Shown: piece by piece, positions 1-9,195 of the stretch
How positions within the stretch are numbered: position 1 is the stretch's first letter
Layout: the number at the start of each line of letters is the position of its first letter
Assembly: GCA_040384665.1 (NCBI GenBank)
Contig: JAZKIY010000023.1
Location: 1 to 9,782, forward strand
DNA: 9,782 nucleotides
Direction: 5' to 3'
DNA from: PCRC01 sp040384665
Lineage (GTDB): Bacteria > Pseudomonadota > Gammaproteobacteria > Burkholderiales > Burkholderiaceae_C
Position numbers and translations under genes: made by a program
The notes under the pieces: model-generated
Seen by the model: only the letters and a program-made list of their open reading frames with translations
Databases searched by the model: none
What the model was told of the DNA's origin: nothing

Positions 1-603
1 ATCAACCGCGCCAGCCCCAAGACCCAGAGCGCGCTGCTGGAAGCCATGGAGGAAAAGCAGGTCACCGTGGAGGGCGCCACCCGCCCACTGCCGCAACCTT
101 TCTTTGTGATTGCCACGCAAAACCCGCACGACCAGCTCGGCACCTTTGCCCTGCCCGAGTCCCAGCTCGACCGCTTTTTGATGCGCATCTCTCTGGGCTA
201 CCCCGACCGTGCCGCCGAGCGCGTGCTGCTGCAGGGCAACGACCGGCGCGAGCTGGCCGACACCCTGCCCGCCGTGCTGACGCTGGCGGAGTTGTTGGCC
301 CTGCAGCAGCAGGTGCTGGCCGTGCACACCGCCGAGCCGCTGCTGAACTACGTGCAAGACCTGATCGCCGCCACCCGCAACGGCCGCTGGTTTCTGCAGG
401 GCCTGTCGCCCCGCGCCGGCATTGCGGTGGTGCGCGCCGCCAAGGCGCAGGCGCTGCTCAACGGGCGCGACTACGTGGCGCCGGACGACGTGCAGTCGGT
501 GTTGCCGCAGACGGTGGCGCACCGGCTGGTGCCGGTGAGTGATGCGGGGCGTGGTGCGGTAGAACAGGTGCGCGCCTTGATTGACGCTGTGCCTTTGCCA
601 TAA
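1..603 (+). CDS. MoxR-family AAA+ ATPase, 3' part (5' end off window)
   Basis: The reading frame is open from base 1 and gives 200 residues before a TAA stop; the N-terminus with the Walker A loop lies outside the window. The first visible residues, INRASPKTQSALLEAME, are the stretch that follows Walker B in MoxR ATPases. Sensor 1 follows (VIATQNP), then LPESQLDRF with the expected arginine finger. The C-terminal lid carries the sensor-2 type segment SPRAGIAVVRAAKAQAL and a DYVAPDDVQ motif. MoxR proteins are cytoplasmic AAA+ ATPases thought to act as chaperones or remodelling factors, usually next to DUF58 and VWA or transglutaminase genes, exactly as here. The downstream DUF58 gene begins 4 nt after the stop, so this is probably an upstream gene of the same operon. 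The exact client protein is unknown. The family call is firm; a more specific name is not. Confidence 0.94.
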   Translation: MNRASPKTQSALLEAMEEKQVTVEGATRPLPQPFFVIATQNPHDQLGTFALPESQLDRFLMRISLGYPDRAAERVLLQGNDRRELADTLPAVLTLAELLALQQQVLAVHTAEPLLNYVQDLIAATRNGRWFLQGLSPRAGIAVVRAAKAQALLNGRDYVAPDDVQSVLPQTVAHRLVPVSDAGRGAVEQVRALIDAVPLP

Positions 604-607
604 AGCA

Positions 608-1591
608 ATGGCCGCCACACTGCTCAACCCGCTGGGCTTCGTCCAGGGTCGTTTCCAGCGCTGGTGGCAATCGCGGCTGCCGCTGTCCGACAGCACCACG
701 CTGACGCAGCGCAACGTCTACATCCTGCCCACCCGCCCCGGCCTGATGCTGGCCGCCACGCTGGTCGTGCTGCTGGTCGCGTCCATCAACTACCAGCTCA
801 ACCTCGGTTACCTGCTGACCTTTCTGCTGGCTGGCAGCGCCTTGGTGGGCATGCACGTGTGCCACGGCACGCTGCGCGGATTGACTCTGAATTTGATAGC
901 GCCCGAGCCAGTTTTCGCTAAGGCTCAGGCCACTTTTGGCATTAAATTGAGCAATCCCAAGCGTTCTGACCGCCACGGCATCGCCCTGAGCGTGCTTGGC
1001 AACGGCCACTGGAGCTGGACCGACGTGCCCGGCCTGGGCAGCAGCACGGTGCAGGTGGCGTTTGTGCCCGCCCGGCGCGGCCAGCACCCGCTGCCACCGC
1101 TGACGGCCGAAACCCGCTTCCCGCTCGGCACCTTCCGCGTCTGGACGATCTGGCGGCCCGCCGCGCAGCTGATGGTCTACCCCGCGCCCGAGGCCCACCC
1201 GCCGCCACTGCCCGCTGGCGAGCCGCGCGCCGGCGGCGCCGGCCTGGCGCGCGCCCAGACGGTGGGCGAGTACGACGGCGTGCGTGCCTACCGGCGTGGC
1301 GACCCGCTGAAGCTGGTGGTGTGGAAAAAAGCCGCCAAGACGCTGGAAACCGGCAGCGGCGCACTGGTCAGCCGCGACACCCAGCAACCCCAGCGCCACG
1401 AACTCTGGCTCGACTACGCCCAGGCCGGTGGGCAAGACCCTGAACACCGCCTCTCGCGCCTGTGCGCCTGGGTCATGCAGGCCGAACAACTGGGCCTGGA
1501 CTACGGCCTGCGCCTGCCCAACCGGCAACTCAAACCCGACAACGGGCCGGTGCACCAGCGCCGCTGCCTGGAAGCGCTCGCCTTGTGCTGA
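608..1591 (+). CDS. DUF58 domain-containing membrane protein
   Basis: A protein of 327 residues, usual for the family. I chose ATG 608 because it is the first ATG in frame, 4 nt after the MoxR stop; the frame can be extended to a TTG at 581, but that adds residues that do not look conserved. No good Shine-Dalgarno sequence is seen, so translational coupling to MoxR is likely. Two hydrophobic segments at about residues 45-60 and 65-82 should form a membrane hairpin. The hallmark DUF58 motif starts at residue 223: DGVRAYRRGDPLKLVVWKKA, matching the family pattern D-G-x-R-x-Y-x-x-G-D-...-W-K. DUF58 proteins accompany MoxR ATPases and TgpA-like proteins, and the partner role is inferred from this conserved gene order. 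Codons about 92-115 fall in an AT-richer patch (46% GC over 881-950) described as a repeat-like element. The biochemical function of the family is not established. Confidence 0.94.
   Translation: MAATLLNPLGFVQGRFQRWWQSRLPLSDSTTLTQRNVYILPTRPGLMLAATLVVLLVASINYQLNLGYLLTFLLAGSALVGMHVCHGTLRGLTLNLIAPEPVFAKAQATFGIKLSNPKRSDRHGIALSVLGNGHWSWTDVPGLGSSTVQVAFVPARRGQHPLPPLTAETRFPLGTFRVWTIWRPAAQLMVYPAPEAHPPPLPAGEPRAGGAGLARAQTVGEYDGVRAYRRGDPLKLVVWKKAAKTLETGSGALVSRDTQQPQRHELWLDYAQAGGQDPEHRLSRLCAWVMQAEQLGLDYGLRLPNRQLKPDNGPVHQRRCLEALALC
890..931 (+). repeat. Degenerate AT-richer repeat-like patch, copy A (inside DUF58 gene)
   Basis: This 42-nt core aligns without gaps to bases 3664-3705 at 27 of 42 positions. 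Both copies share ATAGC at the same offset, a TTTC...CTA centre and a GCC end. The surrounding 70 bases (881-950) are 46% GC, well below the flanking gene. In this copy ATAGC is read as the rare codon ATA (Ile97) plus the start of Ala98. The protein still resembles DUF58 proteins through this stretch, so it is not a disruptive insertion. It resembles my recollection of a short dispersed imperfect palindrome (…ATAGCtgctagCGCT…AGCGCTAgaggCC…) common in Comamonadaceae; that comparison is from memory and unverified. Confidence 0.4.
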
Positions 1592-3603
1592 AGAACATAT
1601 CCAACGCGCTGCAAGCCCTGCCCCGCGACAGCCGCGACACGCTGTTCCTGCTGGTGGTCGTGGCCTGGGTGGTGTTGCCGCAGGCCAGCAACCTGCCGCT
1701 GTGGTGTGTGCTGCTGACCGCTGGCGTGCTGCTGTGGCGCGGCACGCTGGCGCTGCGCAACCGGCCGCTGCCAAGCGCCTGGTGGCTGGGCGTGCTGCTG
1801 GCCATCACCGTGGCGGCCACTTTTTACACCCACCGCACCCTGCTCGGGCGTGACGCCGGCGTCACCCTCACCGTGGTGCTGCTGGCGCTCAAAACGCTGG
1901 AGCTGCGCGCCCGGCGCGACGCCTTCGTGATCTTCTTTCTGGGCTTCTTCACGATGCTCACCAACTTCTTCTTCTCGCAGTCACTGCTCACCGCCGCCGC
2001 CATGCTGGTGGCGCTGCTGGGCCTGCTGACCGCCTTGGTCAATGCCCACATGCCGGTGGGCCGGCCGCCGCTTTTGGTGGCGGCGCGCACCGCCGGCTGG
2101 ATGGCACTGCTGGGCGCGCCCATCATGGCAGTGCTGTTTTTGCTGTTCCCGCGCATGGCGCCACTGTGGGGCATTCCGAGCGACGGCCTCACCGGCCGCA
2201 GCGGGCTGTCGGCCAACATGCAGGTCGGCAACATCGCCAAGCTGGCGCTGGACGAGAGCATTGCGATGCGCGTCAAATTCGACGGCCCGGTGCCGCCGCA
2301 AAACGACCTGTACTTCCGCGGCCCGGTGCTCTCCAGCTTTGACGGGCGCGAGTGGCGGCCGCTGCAGTCGTCTTTTCTGCCACGCTTCCAGACGCCCGCA
2401 GGCCTGCAGGTGCTGGGCACGCCGGTGCGCTACGAGGTCACGCTGGAGCCGAACAACCGCCCCTGGGTGTTCCTGCTGGAAGCCGCCGCCAAAACGCCCG
2501 AGCTGCCCGGCTACGAACTGAAAATGACCGCCGACCTGCAGTGGCTGGCCACCCGCCCAATCACCGACCTGGTGCGCTACCGGGCCGAGAGCCACACCGA
2601 CTTCCGCCACGGCCCGGAACGCCAAGCGGTGCAGCTGCAGGACTACATCGAACTGCCACCCGGCTTCAACCCGCGCACCCTGGCCCTGGCCGCCGAGATG
2701 CGGCGCGACCCGCAGCTCGCCTCCGCCACCGCCAACGTGCTGGCCAATGCGGTGCTGCAGCGCCTGCGCACCGGCGGCTACAGCTACACGCTGGAACCCG
2801 GCGTCTATGGCAACAACACCGCCGACGAATTCTGGTTCGACCGGAAGGAAGGTTTTTGCGAACACATCGCCTCGGCCTTTGTGGTGTTGATGCGCGCGCT
2901 CGACGTGCCCGCCCGCGTGGTCACCGGCTACCAGGGTGGCCAGCGCAACAACGTCGACGGCTTCTGGACCGTGCGCCAGAGCGACGCCCACGCCTGGACC
3001 GAAATCTGGCAGGCGGGTCTTGGCTGGGTGCGGGTGGACCCGACCAGCGCCGTGGCCCCCGGCCGCACCGGCAGCTTCCAGCCGCTGCGGGCACCACAAG
3101 GCGCGATTGCCGGTGCCTTCGCCGGTGCGTTCGGCACCGTCAGCCCCGACCTGTTGGCCAGCCTGCGCGCCGGCTGGGAGGCGCTGAACAACGGCTGGAA
3201 CCAGTGGGTGCTGAACTACACCCAGAGCCGCCAGTTCGACTTGCTCAAGAACCTCGGCTTTGAATCCCCCAGCTGGCAAGACCTGGCCTATTTGCTGATT
3301 GGTGTGGTGGTGTTCGCCAGCCTGGTGGGCGCCGGCTGGACACTGTGGGAGCGCAGCCAGCACGACCCCTGGCTGCGCCTGCTGGAGCGCTGCCGCCAAC
3401 GCCTGCGCCAAACCGGCCTCACGCTGCCCCCGGCCTGCCCGCCACGCGAGATGGCCGCCCGCGTGCGCCAACACTTCGGCCCGGCGGGCGAGTCACTGGC
3501 CGACTGGCTGCTGCAGCTCGAATCCCAGCGCTACGCGCCAAGCCCTGTCACACCGCTGACGCAGCTGCGGCGACAATTCAACCAACTGACCTGGCCCACC
3601 TGA
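1585..3603 (+). CDS. tgpA: TgpA-type transglutaminase-like membrane protein (DUF3488-transglutaminase-DUF4129)
   Basis: I place the start at GTG 1585, giving 672 residues, the usual family size. It overlaps the DUF58 stop by 7 nt and has GGAAG at 1570-1574, 10 nt upstream; no ATG lies nearby in frame, and the further upstream extension is a shadow of the DUF58 gene. The first 190 or so residues contain six to seven hydrophobic helices (DUF3488). A periplasmic domain follows with the transglutaminase-like catalytic triad: Cys425 in FCEH, His469 in DAHAW and Asp485 in VDPT. The Cys-His and His-Asp spacings (44 and 16) equal those I recall for Pseudomonas aeruginosa TgpA (C404, H448, D464). A last transmembrane helix lies at about 567-588, and a cytoplasmic DUF4129-like tail ends near ESQRYAP. 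TgpA is essential in P. aeruginosa and has a periplasmic catalytic domain; its substrate is unknown. The family assignment is firm; the reaction in vivo is not. Confidence 0.94.
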   Translation: MLKNISNALQALPRDSRDTLFLLVVVAWVVLPQASNLPLWCVLLTAGVLLWRGTLALRNRPLPSAWWLGVLLAITVAATFYTHRTLLGRDAGVTLTVVLLALKTLELRARRDAFVIFFLGFFTMLTNFFFSQSLLTAAAMLVALLGLLTALVNAHMPVGRPPLLVAARTAGWMALLGAPIMAVLFLLFPRMAPLWGIPSDGLTGRSGLSANMQVGNIAKLALDESIAMRVKFDGPVPPQNDLYFRGPVLSSFDGREWRPLQSSFLPRFQTPAGLQVLGTPVRYEVTLEPNNRPWVFLLEAAAKTPELPGYELKMTADLQWLATRPITDLVRYRAESHTDFRHGPERQAVQLQDYIELPPGFNPRTLALAAEMRRDPQLASATANVLANAVLQRLRTGGYSYTLEPGVYGNNTADEFWFDRKEGFCEHIASAFVVLMRALDVPARVVTGYQGGQRNNVDGFWTVRQSDAHAWTEIWQAGLGWVRVDPTSAVAPGRTGSFQPLRAPQGAIAGAFAGAFGTVSPDLLASLRAGWEALNNGWNQWVLNYTQSRQFDLLKNLGFESPSWQDLAYLLIGVVVFASLVGAGWTLWERSQHDPWLRLLERCRQRLRQTGLTLPPACPPREMAARVRQHFGPAGESLADWLLQLESQRYAPSPVTPLTQLRRQFNQLTWPT

Positions 3604-4875
3604 ATGCACCGCTTGACCCCCTCGCTCCCTGGCCGATTGGCGGCCTTTGCCGTAATCGCTACTGTATTCATAGCACTGTCGCTAGGTTTCACTAGGGCGC
3701 AAGCCGAAAAAGCCTCTGAAAAGACCCCTGCGAAGCCGGTGGCGGCCCAAAAAACCCCTTCCAAGGCCGCCAAAGCCACAAAAACCAACAACAAGGTCGC
3801 CCAGAAAGGCAAACCGGCGGCCAAGGCGAAAGACGCCAAGGCCCCCACCGCCAGCGAACGGCGCGGCAACGTGCTCGCCATCAAGACCGCCGCCCGCGCC
3901 CCCAAGGCCGAACCCGGCCCGGCCTACGCCACCCGCGACGACGCGATGCGTTTTGCCGACGACCTGGCCGACCGCCGCAACCTCGACCGCGCCTGGGTGC
4001 GCGACGCCATTGGCCAGGCCACCTTCCTGCCGGTGGTCACCCGGTTGATGACGCCCGCGCCGTCCGGCACACCGAAAAACTGGCGCCTCTACCGCAGCCG
4101 CTTCATCGACACCTACCGCATCAACGCCGGCATGGCTTTCTGGGAAGCCAACCAGGCCGCGCTGGAACGGGCCGAGCGCGAGTACGGTGTGCCGGCCGAG
4201 ATCATCGTCGGCATCGTCGGTGTGGAAACCGTCTACGGCCAGCAGACCGGCAACTTCCGCGTGCTGGACGCGCTGACCACCCTGGCGTTTGATTTCCCCG
4301 CCGCCCACCCGCGCGCCGCCGAACGCACCGCCTACTTCCGGGGTGAGCTGGAACAGGTGTTGAGCCTGGCCAGCCGCACCGGCATGGACCCGCTGTCGCT
4401 GAAAGGCAGCTACGCCGGCGCGATGGGCTGGCCGCAGTTCATGCCGTCGAGCTGGCACAAGTACGCGATCGACTTTGACGGCGACGGCAAGGTGGATTTG
4501 TTCGAGAGCCAGGCCGACGTGGTCGGCTCGGTGGCGAACTACTTCAAGGCCTTCGGCTGGGAAAAGGGGCTGCCCACCCACTACACGGTGGCGTTTGACA
4601 CCACCCGCCTGAACAAAGACGCCCTGCTCGCACCCGACATCCTGCCCACGTTCAACGTGGCAGGCTTCACCGCCAAAGGCGCGGTGCTGGAAGGCGCGGC
4701 GCTGGCGCACCCTGGCCTGCTGGCGCTGGTGGAACTGCAAAACGGCAGCGACGAGCCGAGCTACGTGGCGGGCACGCAGAACTTCTACGCCATCACCCGC
4801 TACAACCAGAGCAGTTACTACGCGATGGCGGTGATTGAACTGGGCCGCGAAGTGCGCGCGGCCCTGGGGCGCTGA
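3604..4875 (+). CDS. mltB: Lytic murein transglycosylase B (secreted, MltB/Slt35 family)
   Basis: A protein of 423 residues. The ATG abuts the tgpA stop (TGA-ATG, zero gap) without a visible Shine-Dalgarno, so it probably depends on re-initiation. Residues 1-34 form a signal peptide (hydrophobic core about 13-29, cleavage after AQA at 32-34). There is no lipobox cysteine, so it should be soluble periplasmic or membrane-tethered rather than a lipoprotein like E. coli MltB. Residues 35-84 are a Lys/Ala/Pro-rich linker with 13 lysines between 36 and 79. The catalytic domain follows: the general-acid glutamate is Glu208 in GVETVYG, then GAMGWPQFMPSSW, then an EF-hand-like calcium loop DFDGDGKVDL at 290-299, all diagnostic of MltB/Slt35. 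The enzyme cleaves the MurNAc-GlcNAc bond of peptidoglycan, leaving 1,6-anhydroMurNAc ends. Being last in the MoxR-DUF58-TgpA cluster suggests shared expression with envelope functions. Confidence 0.95.
   Translation: MHRLTPSLPGRLAAFAVIATVFIALSLGFTRAQAEKASEKTPAKPVAAQKTPSKAAKATKTNNKVAQKGKPAAKAKDAKAPTASERRGNVLAIKTAARAPKAEPGPAYATRDDAMRFADDLADRRNLDRAWVRDAIGQATFLPVVTRLMTPAPSGTPKNWRLYRSRFIDTYRINAGMAFWEANQAALERAEREYGVPAEIIVGIVGVETVYGQQTGNFRVLDALTTLAFDFPAAHPRAAERTAYFRGELEQVLSLASRTGMDPLSLKGSYAGAMGWPQFMPSSWHKYAIDFDGDGKVDLFESQADVVGSVANYFKAFGWEKGLPTHYTVAFDTTRLNKDALLAPDILPTFNVAGFTAKGAVLEGAALAHPGLLALVELQNGSDEPSYVAGTQNFYAITRYNQSSYYAMAVIELGREVRAALGR
3664..3705 (+). repeat. Degenerate AT-richer repeat-like patch, copy B (inside mltB signal peptide)
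   Basis: This is the partner of bases 890-931 (27/42 identical, ungapped), lying in a 70-base stretch (3651-3720) of 49% GC. Its centre is an imperfect hairpin, CGCTAG-GTTTCA-CTAGGG, with 5 of 6 pairs. It is read in the same register as the other copy (ATA-GCx giving Ile-Ala). It encodes residues 21-34 of MltB, that is, the end of the hydrophobic core and the AQA cleavage site of the signal peptide. The repeat interpretation is moderate-to-low confidence; the shared sequence is directly visible. Confidence 0.4.
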
Positions 4876-4888
4876 GCCCCGAAGCGGG

Positions 4889-4892
<4 letters not shown>
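4872..4892. terminator. Possible small hairpin at the mltB/alaS convergent junction
   Basis: CTGA-GC-CCCG, loop AAG, CGGG-TCAG: eight base pairs with a two-base bulge. It contains the stop codons of both convergent genes and spans the only 13 non-coding bases between them. There is no T-run on either side, so a role in intrinsic termination is weakly supported; an overlapping alternative stem (GGGGC 4866-4870 with GCCCC 4876-4880) is also possible. Confidence 0.3.
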
Positions 4893-7516
<2,624 letters not shown>

Positions 7517-7526
7517 GGAGCCTTGG

Positions 7527-7532
7527 ATTATA
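7527..7532 (-). promoter_or_regulatory. Candidate alaS -10 box (TATAAT)
   Basis: On the minus strand a perfect TATAAT lies only 10 nt before the alaS ATG. If used, transcription would start about 4 nt upstream of the start codon, giving a nearly leaderless mRNA without the AAGG sequence. No convincing -35 hexamer stands 16-18 nt upstream; the best match, CTGTCA, has a 20-nt spacer. It may therefore be fortuitous. Confidence 0.35.
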
Positions 7533-7562
7533 AGTTTGGGGTGGCGCCCGGATGACAGCGCT

Positions 7563-7576
7563 GTTTTGACCAAAAC
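7563..7576. promoter_or_regulatory. 14-bp palindrome, possible operator upstream of gabD
   Basis: GTTTTG-AC-CAAAAC is a palindrome with perfect 6-bp arms in the 126-bp region between divergent alaS and gabD. AGC (7557-7559) and GCT (7577-7579) flank it, allowing a longer imperfect hairpin. It overlaps a -35-like TTGACC (7566-7571, + strand), though no good -10 follows at the right distance. A transcription-factor site controlling gabD is a reasonable guess; the regulator is unknown. Confidence 0.35.
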
Positions 7577-7642
7577 GCTATGCTCAAACGCATTCAGGCA
7601 GGGTCGCTCAGGGCCGTGCCCGCTCAGGAGACCGCTTTGGAC

Positions 7643-9127
7643 ATGAAGACTTCCCCCCCACCTTCCCCACTTTCATTGCTCAACGACCCCAGCCTGCTGC
7701 GCACCGACGGCCTGGTCAACGGCCAATGGGTGGCTGGCCACCAGCGTTTTGACGTGCTTGACCCTGCCACCGGCCACAAGCTGGCCGATGTGGCGAACCT
7801 GGGCCGCGCTGAAACCGAACAGGCGATCGCCGCCGCCAACGCCGCCTGGCCCGCCTGGCGCAGCCAGACCGGCAAGCAGCGCCACGCCATTTTGATGAAG
7901 TGGTATCAGCTGCTGATGGCGAATGTGGACGACCTCGCCCGCATCCTCACCGCCGAACAGGGCAAGCCGCTGGCCGAGGCGCGTGGCGAAATCACCTACG
8001 GCGCGAGCTTTGTGGAGTGGTTTGCCGAAGAAGCCAAGCGCGTGAACGGCGAAACCCTGCCCCCCTTCGACAACAACCGCCGCCTGCTGGTGCTGAAGCA
8101 ACCCATCGGCGTGTGCGCCGCCATCACGCCCTGGAACTTCCCGCTGGCGATGATCACCCGCAAGGTGGCGCCGGCGCTGGCCGCGGGCTGCACCGTGGTC
8201 ATCAAACCGGCCGAACTCACGCCGCTGACCGCGCTGGCCGCGGCCGAACTGGCGCTGCGTGCCGGCATCCCACCCGGCGTGCTGAACGTCATCACCGCCG
8301 ACAGCGACAACTCCATTGCCGCCGGCAAGGTGTTCTGCGCCAGCGACACGGTGCGCCACATCAGCTTCACCGGCAGCACCGAGGTCGGCCGCATTCTGAT
8401 GGCGCAGAGCGCGCCCAGCATCAAGAAGCTCTCCCTGGAACTGGGCGGCAACGCGCCCTTCATCGTGTTCGACGACGCCGACCTGGACAGTGCGGTAGAA
8501 GGCGCGCTGGCCAGCAAGTACCGCAACGCCGGCCAGACCTGCGTCTGCGCCAACCGCATCTATGTGCAGGACGGCGTGTACGACACCTTTGTGCAGAAGT
8601 TCGCCGCCAAGGTGCGCGGCCTCAAGGTCGGCAACGGTTTTGACGACGGCGTGACCCAGGGCCCGCTGATCGAAGACGCCGCCGTGGACAAGGTGCAGCG
8701 CCATGTGGCCGACGCCGTGGCCAAGGGCGGCCAGGTGGTGGTGGGCGGCCACAAGTTGGCCGGCCAGTTCTTCGAGCCCACGGTCATTTCAGAAGCCACC
8801 GCCAACATGCTGTGCGCCACCGAAGAAACCTTTGGCCCGCTGGCGCCGGTGTTCCGCTTCAAGACCGAGCAAGAAGCCATCGATGCCGCGAACAACACCG
8901 AGTTCGGCCTCGCCAGCTACTTCTACAGCCGCGACGTCGGCCGCATTTTCCGCGTGGCCGAAGCGCTGGAATACGGCATGGTCGGCATCAACGCCGGCGT
9001 CATCGCCACCGAGCATGTGCCGTTTGGTGGCGTCAAGCAGTCCGGCCTGGGCCGCGAAGGCTCGTCGCACGGCATGGAGGAGTACCTGGAGATGAAGTAC
9101 CTCTGTTTGGGCGACATCGCCAAATAG
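7643..9127 (+). CDS. gabD: NADP-dependent succinate-semialdehyde dehydrogenase
   Basis: A protein of 494 residues (E. coli GabD: 482) that oxidises succinate semialdehyde to succinate, the last step of GABA and related degradation, feeding the TCA cycle. It is an aldehyde dehydrogenase with the catalytic Asn165 in TPWNFP, general base Glu266 in ELGGNAPF and nucleophile Cys300 in GQTCVCANR; the Glu-Cys spacing of 34 equals that of E. coli GabD. Long runs match GabD closely (EQGKPLAEARGEI, KQPIGV, FTGSTE, VEGALASK, EALEYGMVGIN). Start choice: ATG 7643 has AGGAG 12 nt upstream (7626-7630), but an in-frame TTG at 7637 sits at a better 6-nt spacing and would add two residues. The usual GABA transaminase partner (gabT) is not in the window, so the in vivo source of substrate is open. 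Other semialdehydes are possible substrates. Confidence 0.95.
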   Translation: MKTSPPPSPLSLLNDPSLLRTDGLVNGQWVAGHQRFDVLDPATGHKLADVANLGRAETEQAIAAANAAWPAWRSQTGKQRHAILMKWYQLLMANVDDLARILTAEQGKPLAEARGEITYGASFVEWFAEEAKRVNGETLPPFDNNRRLLVLKQPIGVCAAITPWNFPLAMITRKVAPALAAGCTVVIKPAELTPLTALAAAELALRAGIPPGVLNVITADSDNSIAAGKVFCASDTVRHISFTGSTEVGRILMAQSAPSIKKLSLELGGNAPFIVFDDADLDSAVEGALASKYRNAGQTCVCANRIYVQDGVYDTFVQKFAAKVRGLKVGNGFDDGVTQGPLIEDAAVDKVQRHVADAVAKGGQVVVGGHKLAGQFFEPTVISEATANMLCATEETFGPLAPVFRFKTEQEAIDAANNTEFGLASYFYSRDVGRIFRVAEALEYGMVGINAGVIATEHVPFGGVKQSGLGREGSSHGMEEYLEMKYLCLGDIAK

Positions 9128-9148
9128 CCGTCGAACCGTCGCCAAACG

Positions 9149-9182
9149 CACAACGGGCCGCACCAAGGTGCGGCCCGTTGTG
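9149..9182. terminator. Perfect 16-bp hairpin between convergent gabD and small secreted-protein gene
   Basis: CACAACGGGCCGCACC, AA, then its exact reverse complement at 9167-9182. It begins 21 nt after the gabD stop and ends 13 nt before the stop of the minus-strand gene, so it can serve as a bidirectional terminator. Neither side has a proper T-run (only GTTTGG on the minus side), so it may act as an I-shaped terminator or as a 3'-end stabilising structure. Confidence 0.7.
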
Positions 9183-9195
9183 GCAAGGCTCAGGC

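Noticed and set aside
1462..1584. N-terminal extension of the TgpA protein to an ATG at 1462
   Set aside because: These 41 codons lie fully inside the DUF58 gene and read as an out-of-frame copy of it; the GTG at 1585 gives a normal family length.
1981..3474. 497-codon open frame on the minus strand opposite tgpA
   Set aside because: Antisense shadow of a confidently identified gene, of biased His/Gly/Ala/Gln composition and with no recognisable motif.
3604..3705. Lipoprotein signal on MltB
   Set aside because: No cysteine occurs near the predicted cleavage site; AQA fits signal peptidase I instead.
7580..7642. N-terminal extension of GabD to an ATG at 7580
   Set aside because: The ATG has no Shine-Dalgarno, the extra 21 residues do not resemble GabD, and AGGAG at 7626-7630 supports a start at 7637 or 7643.
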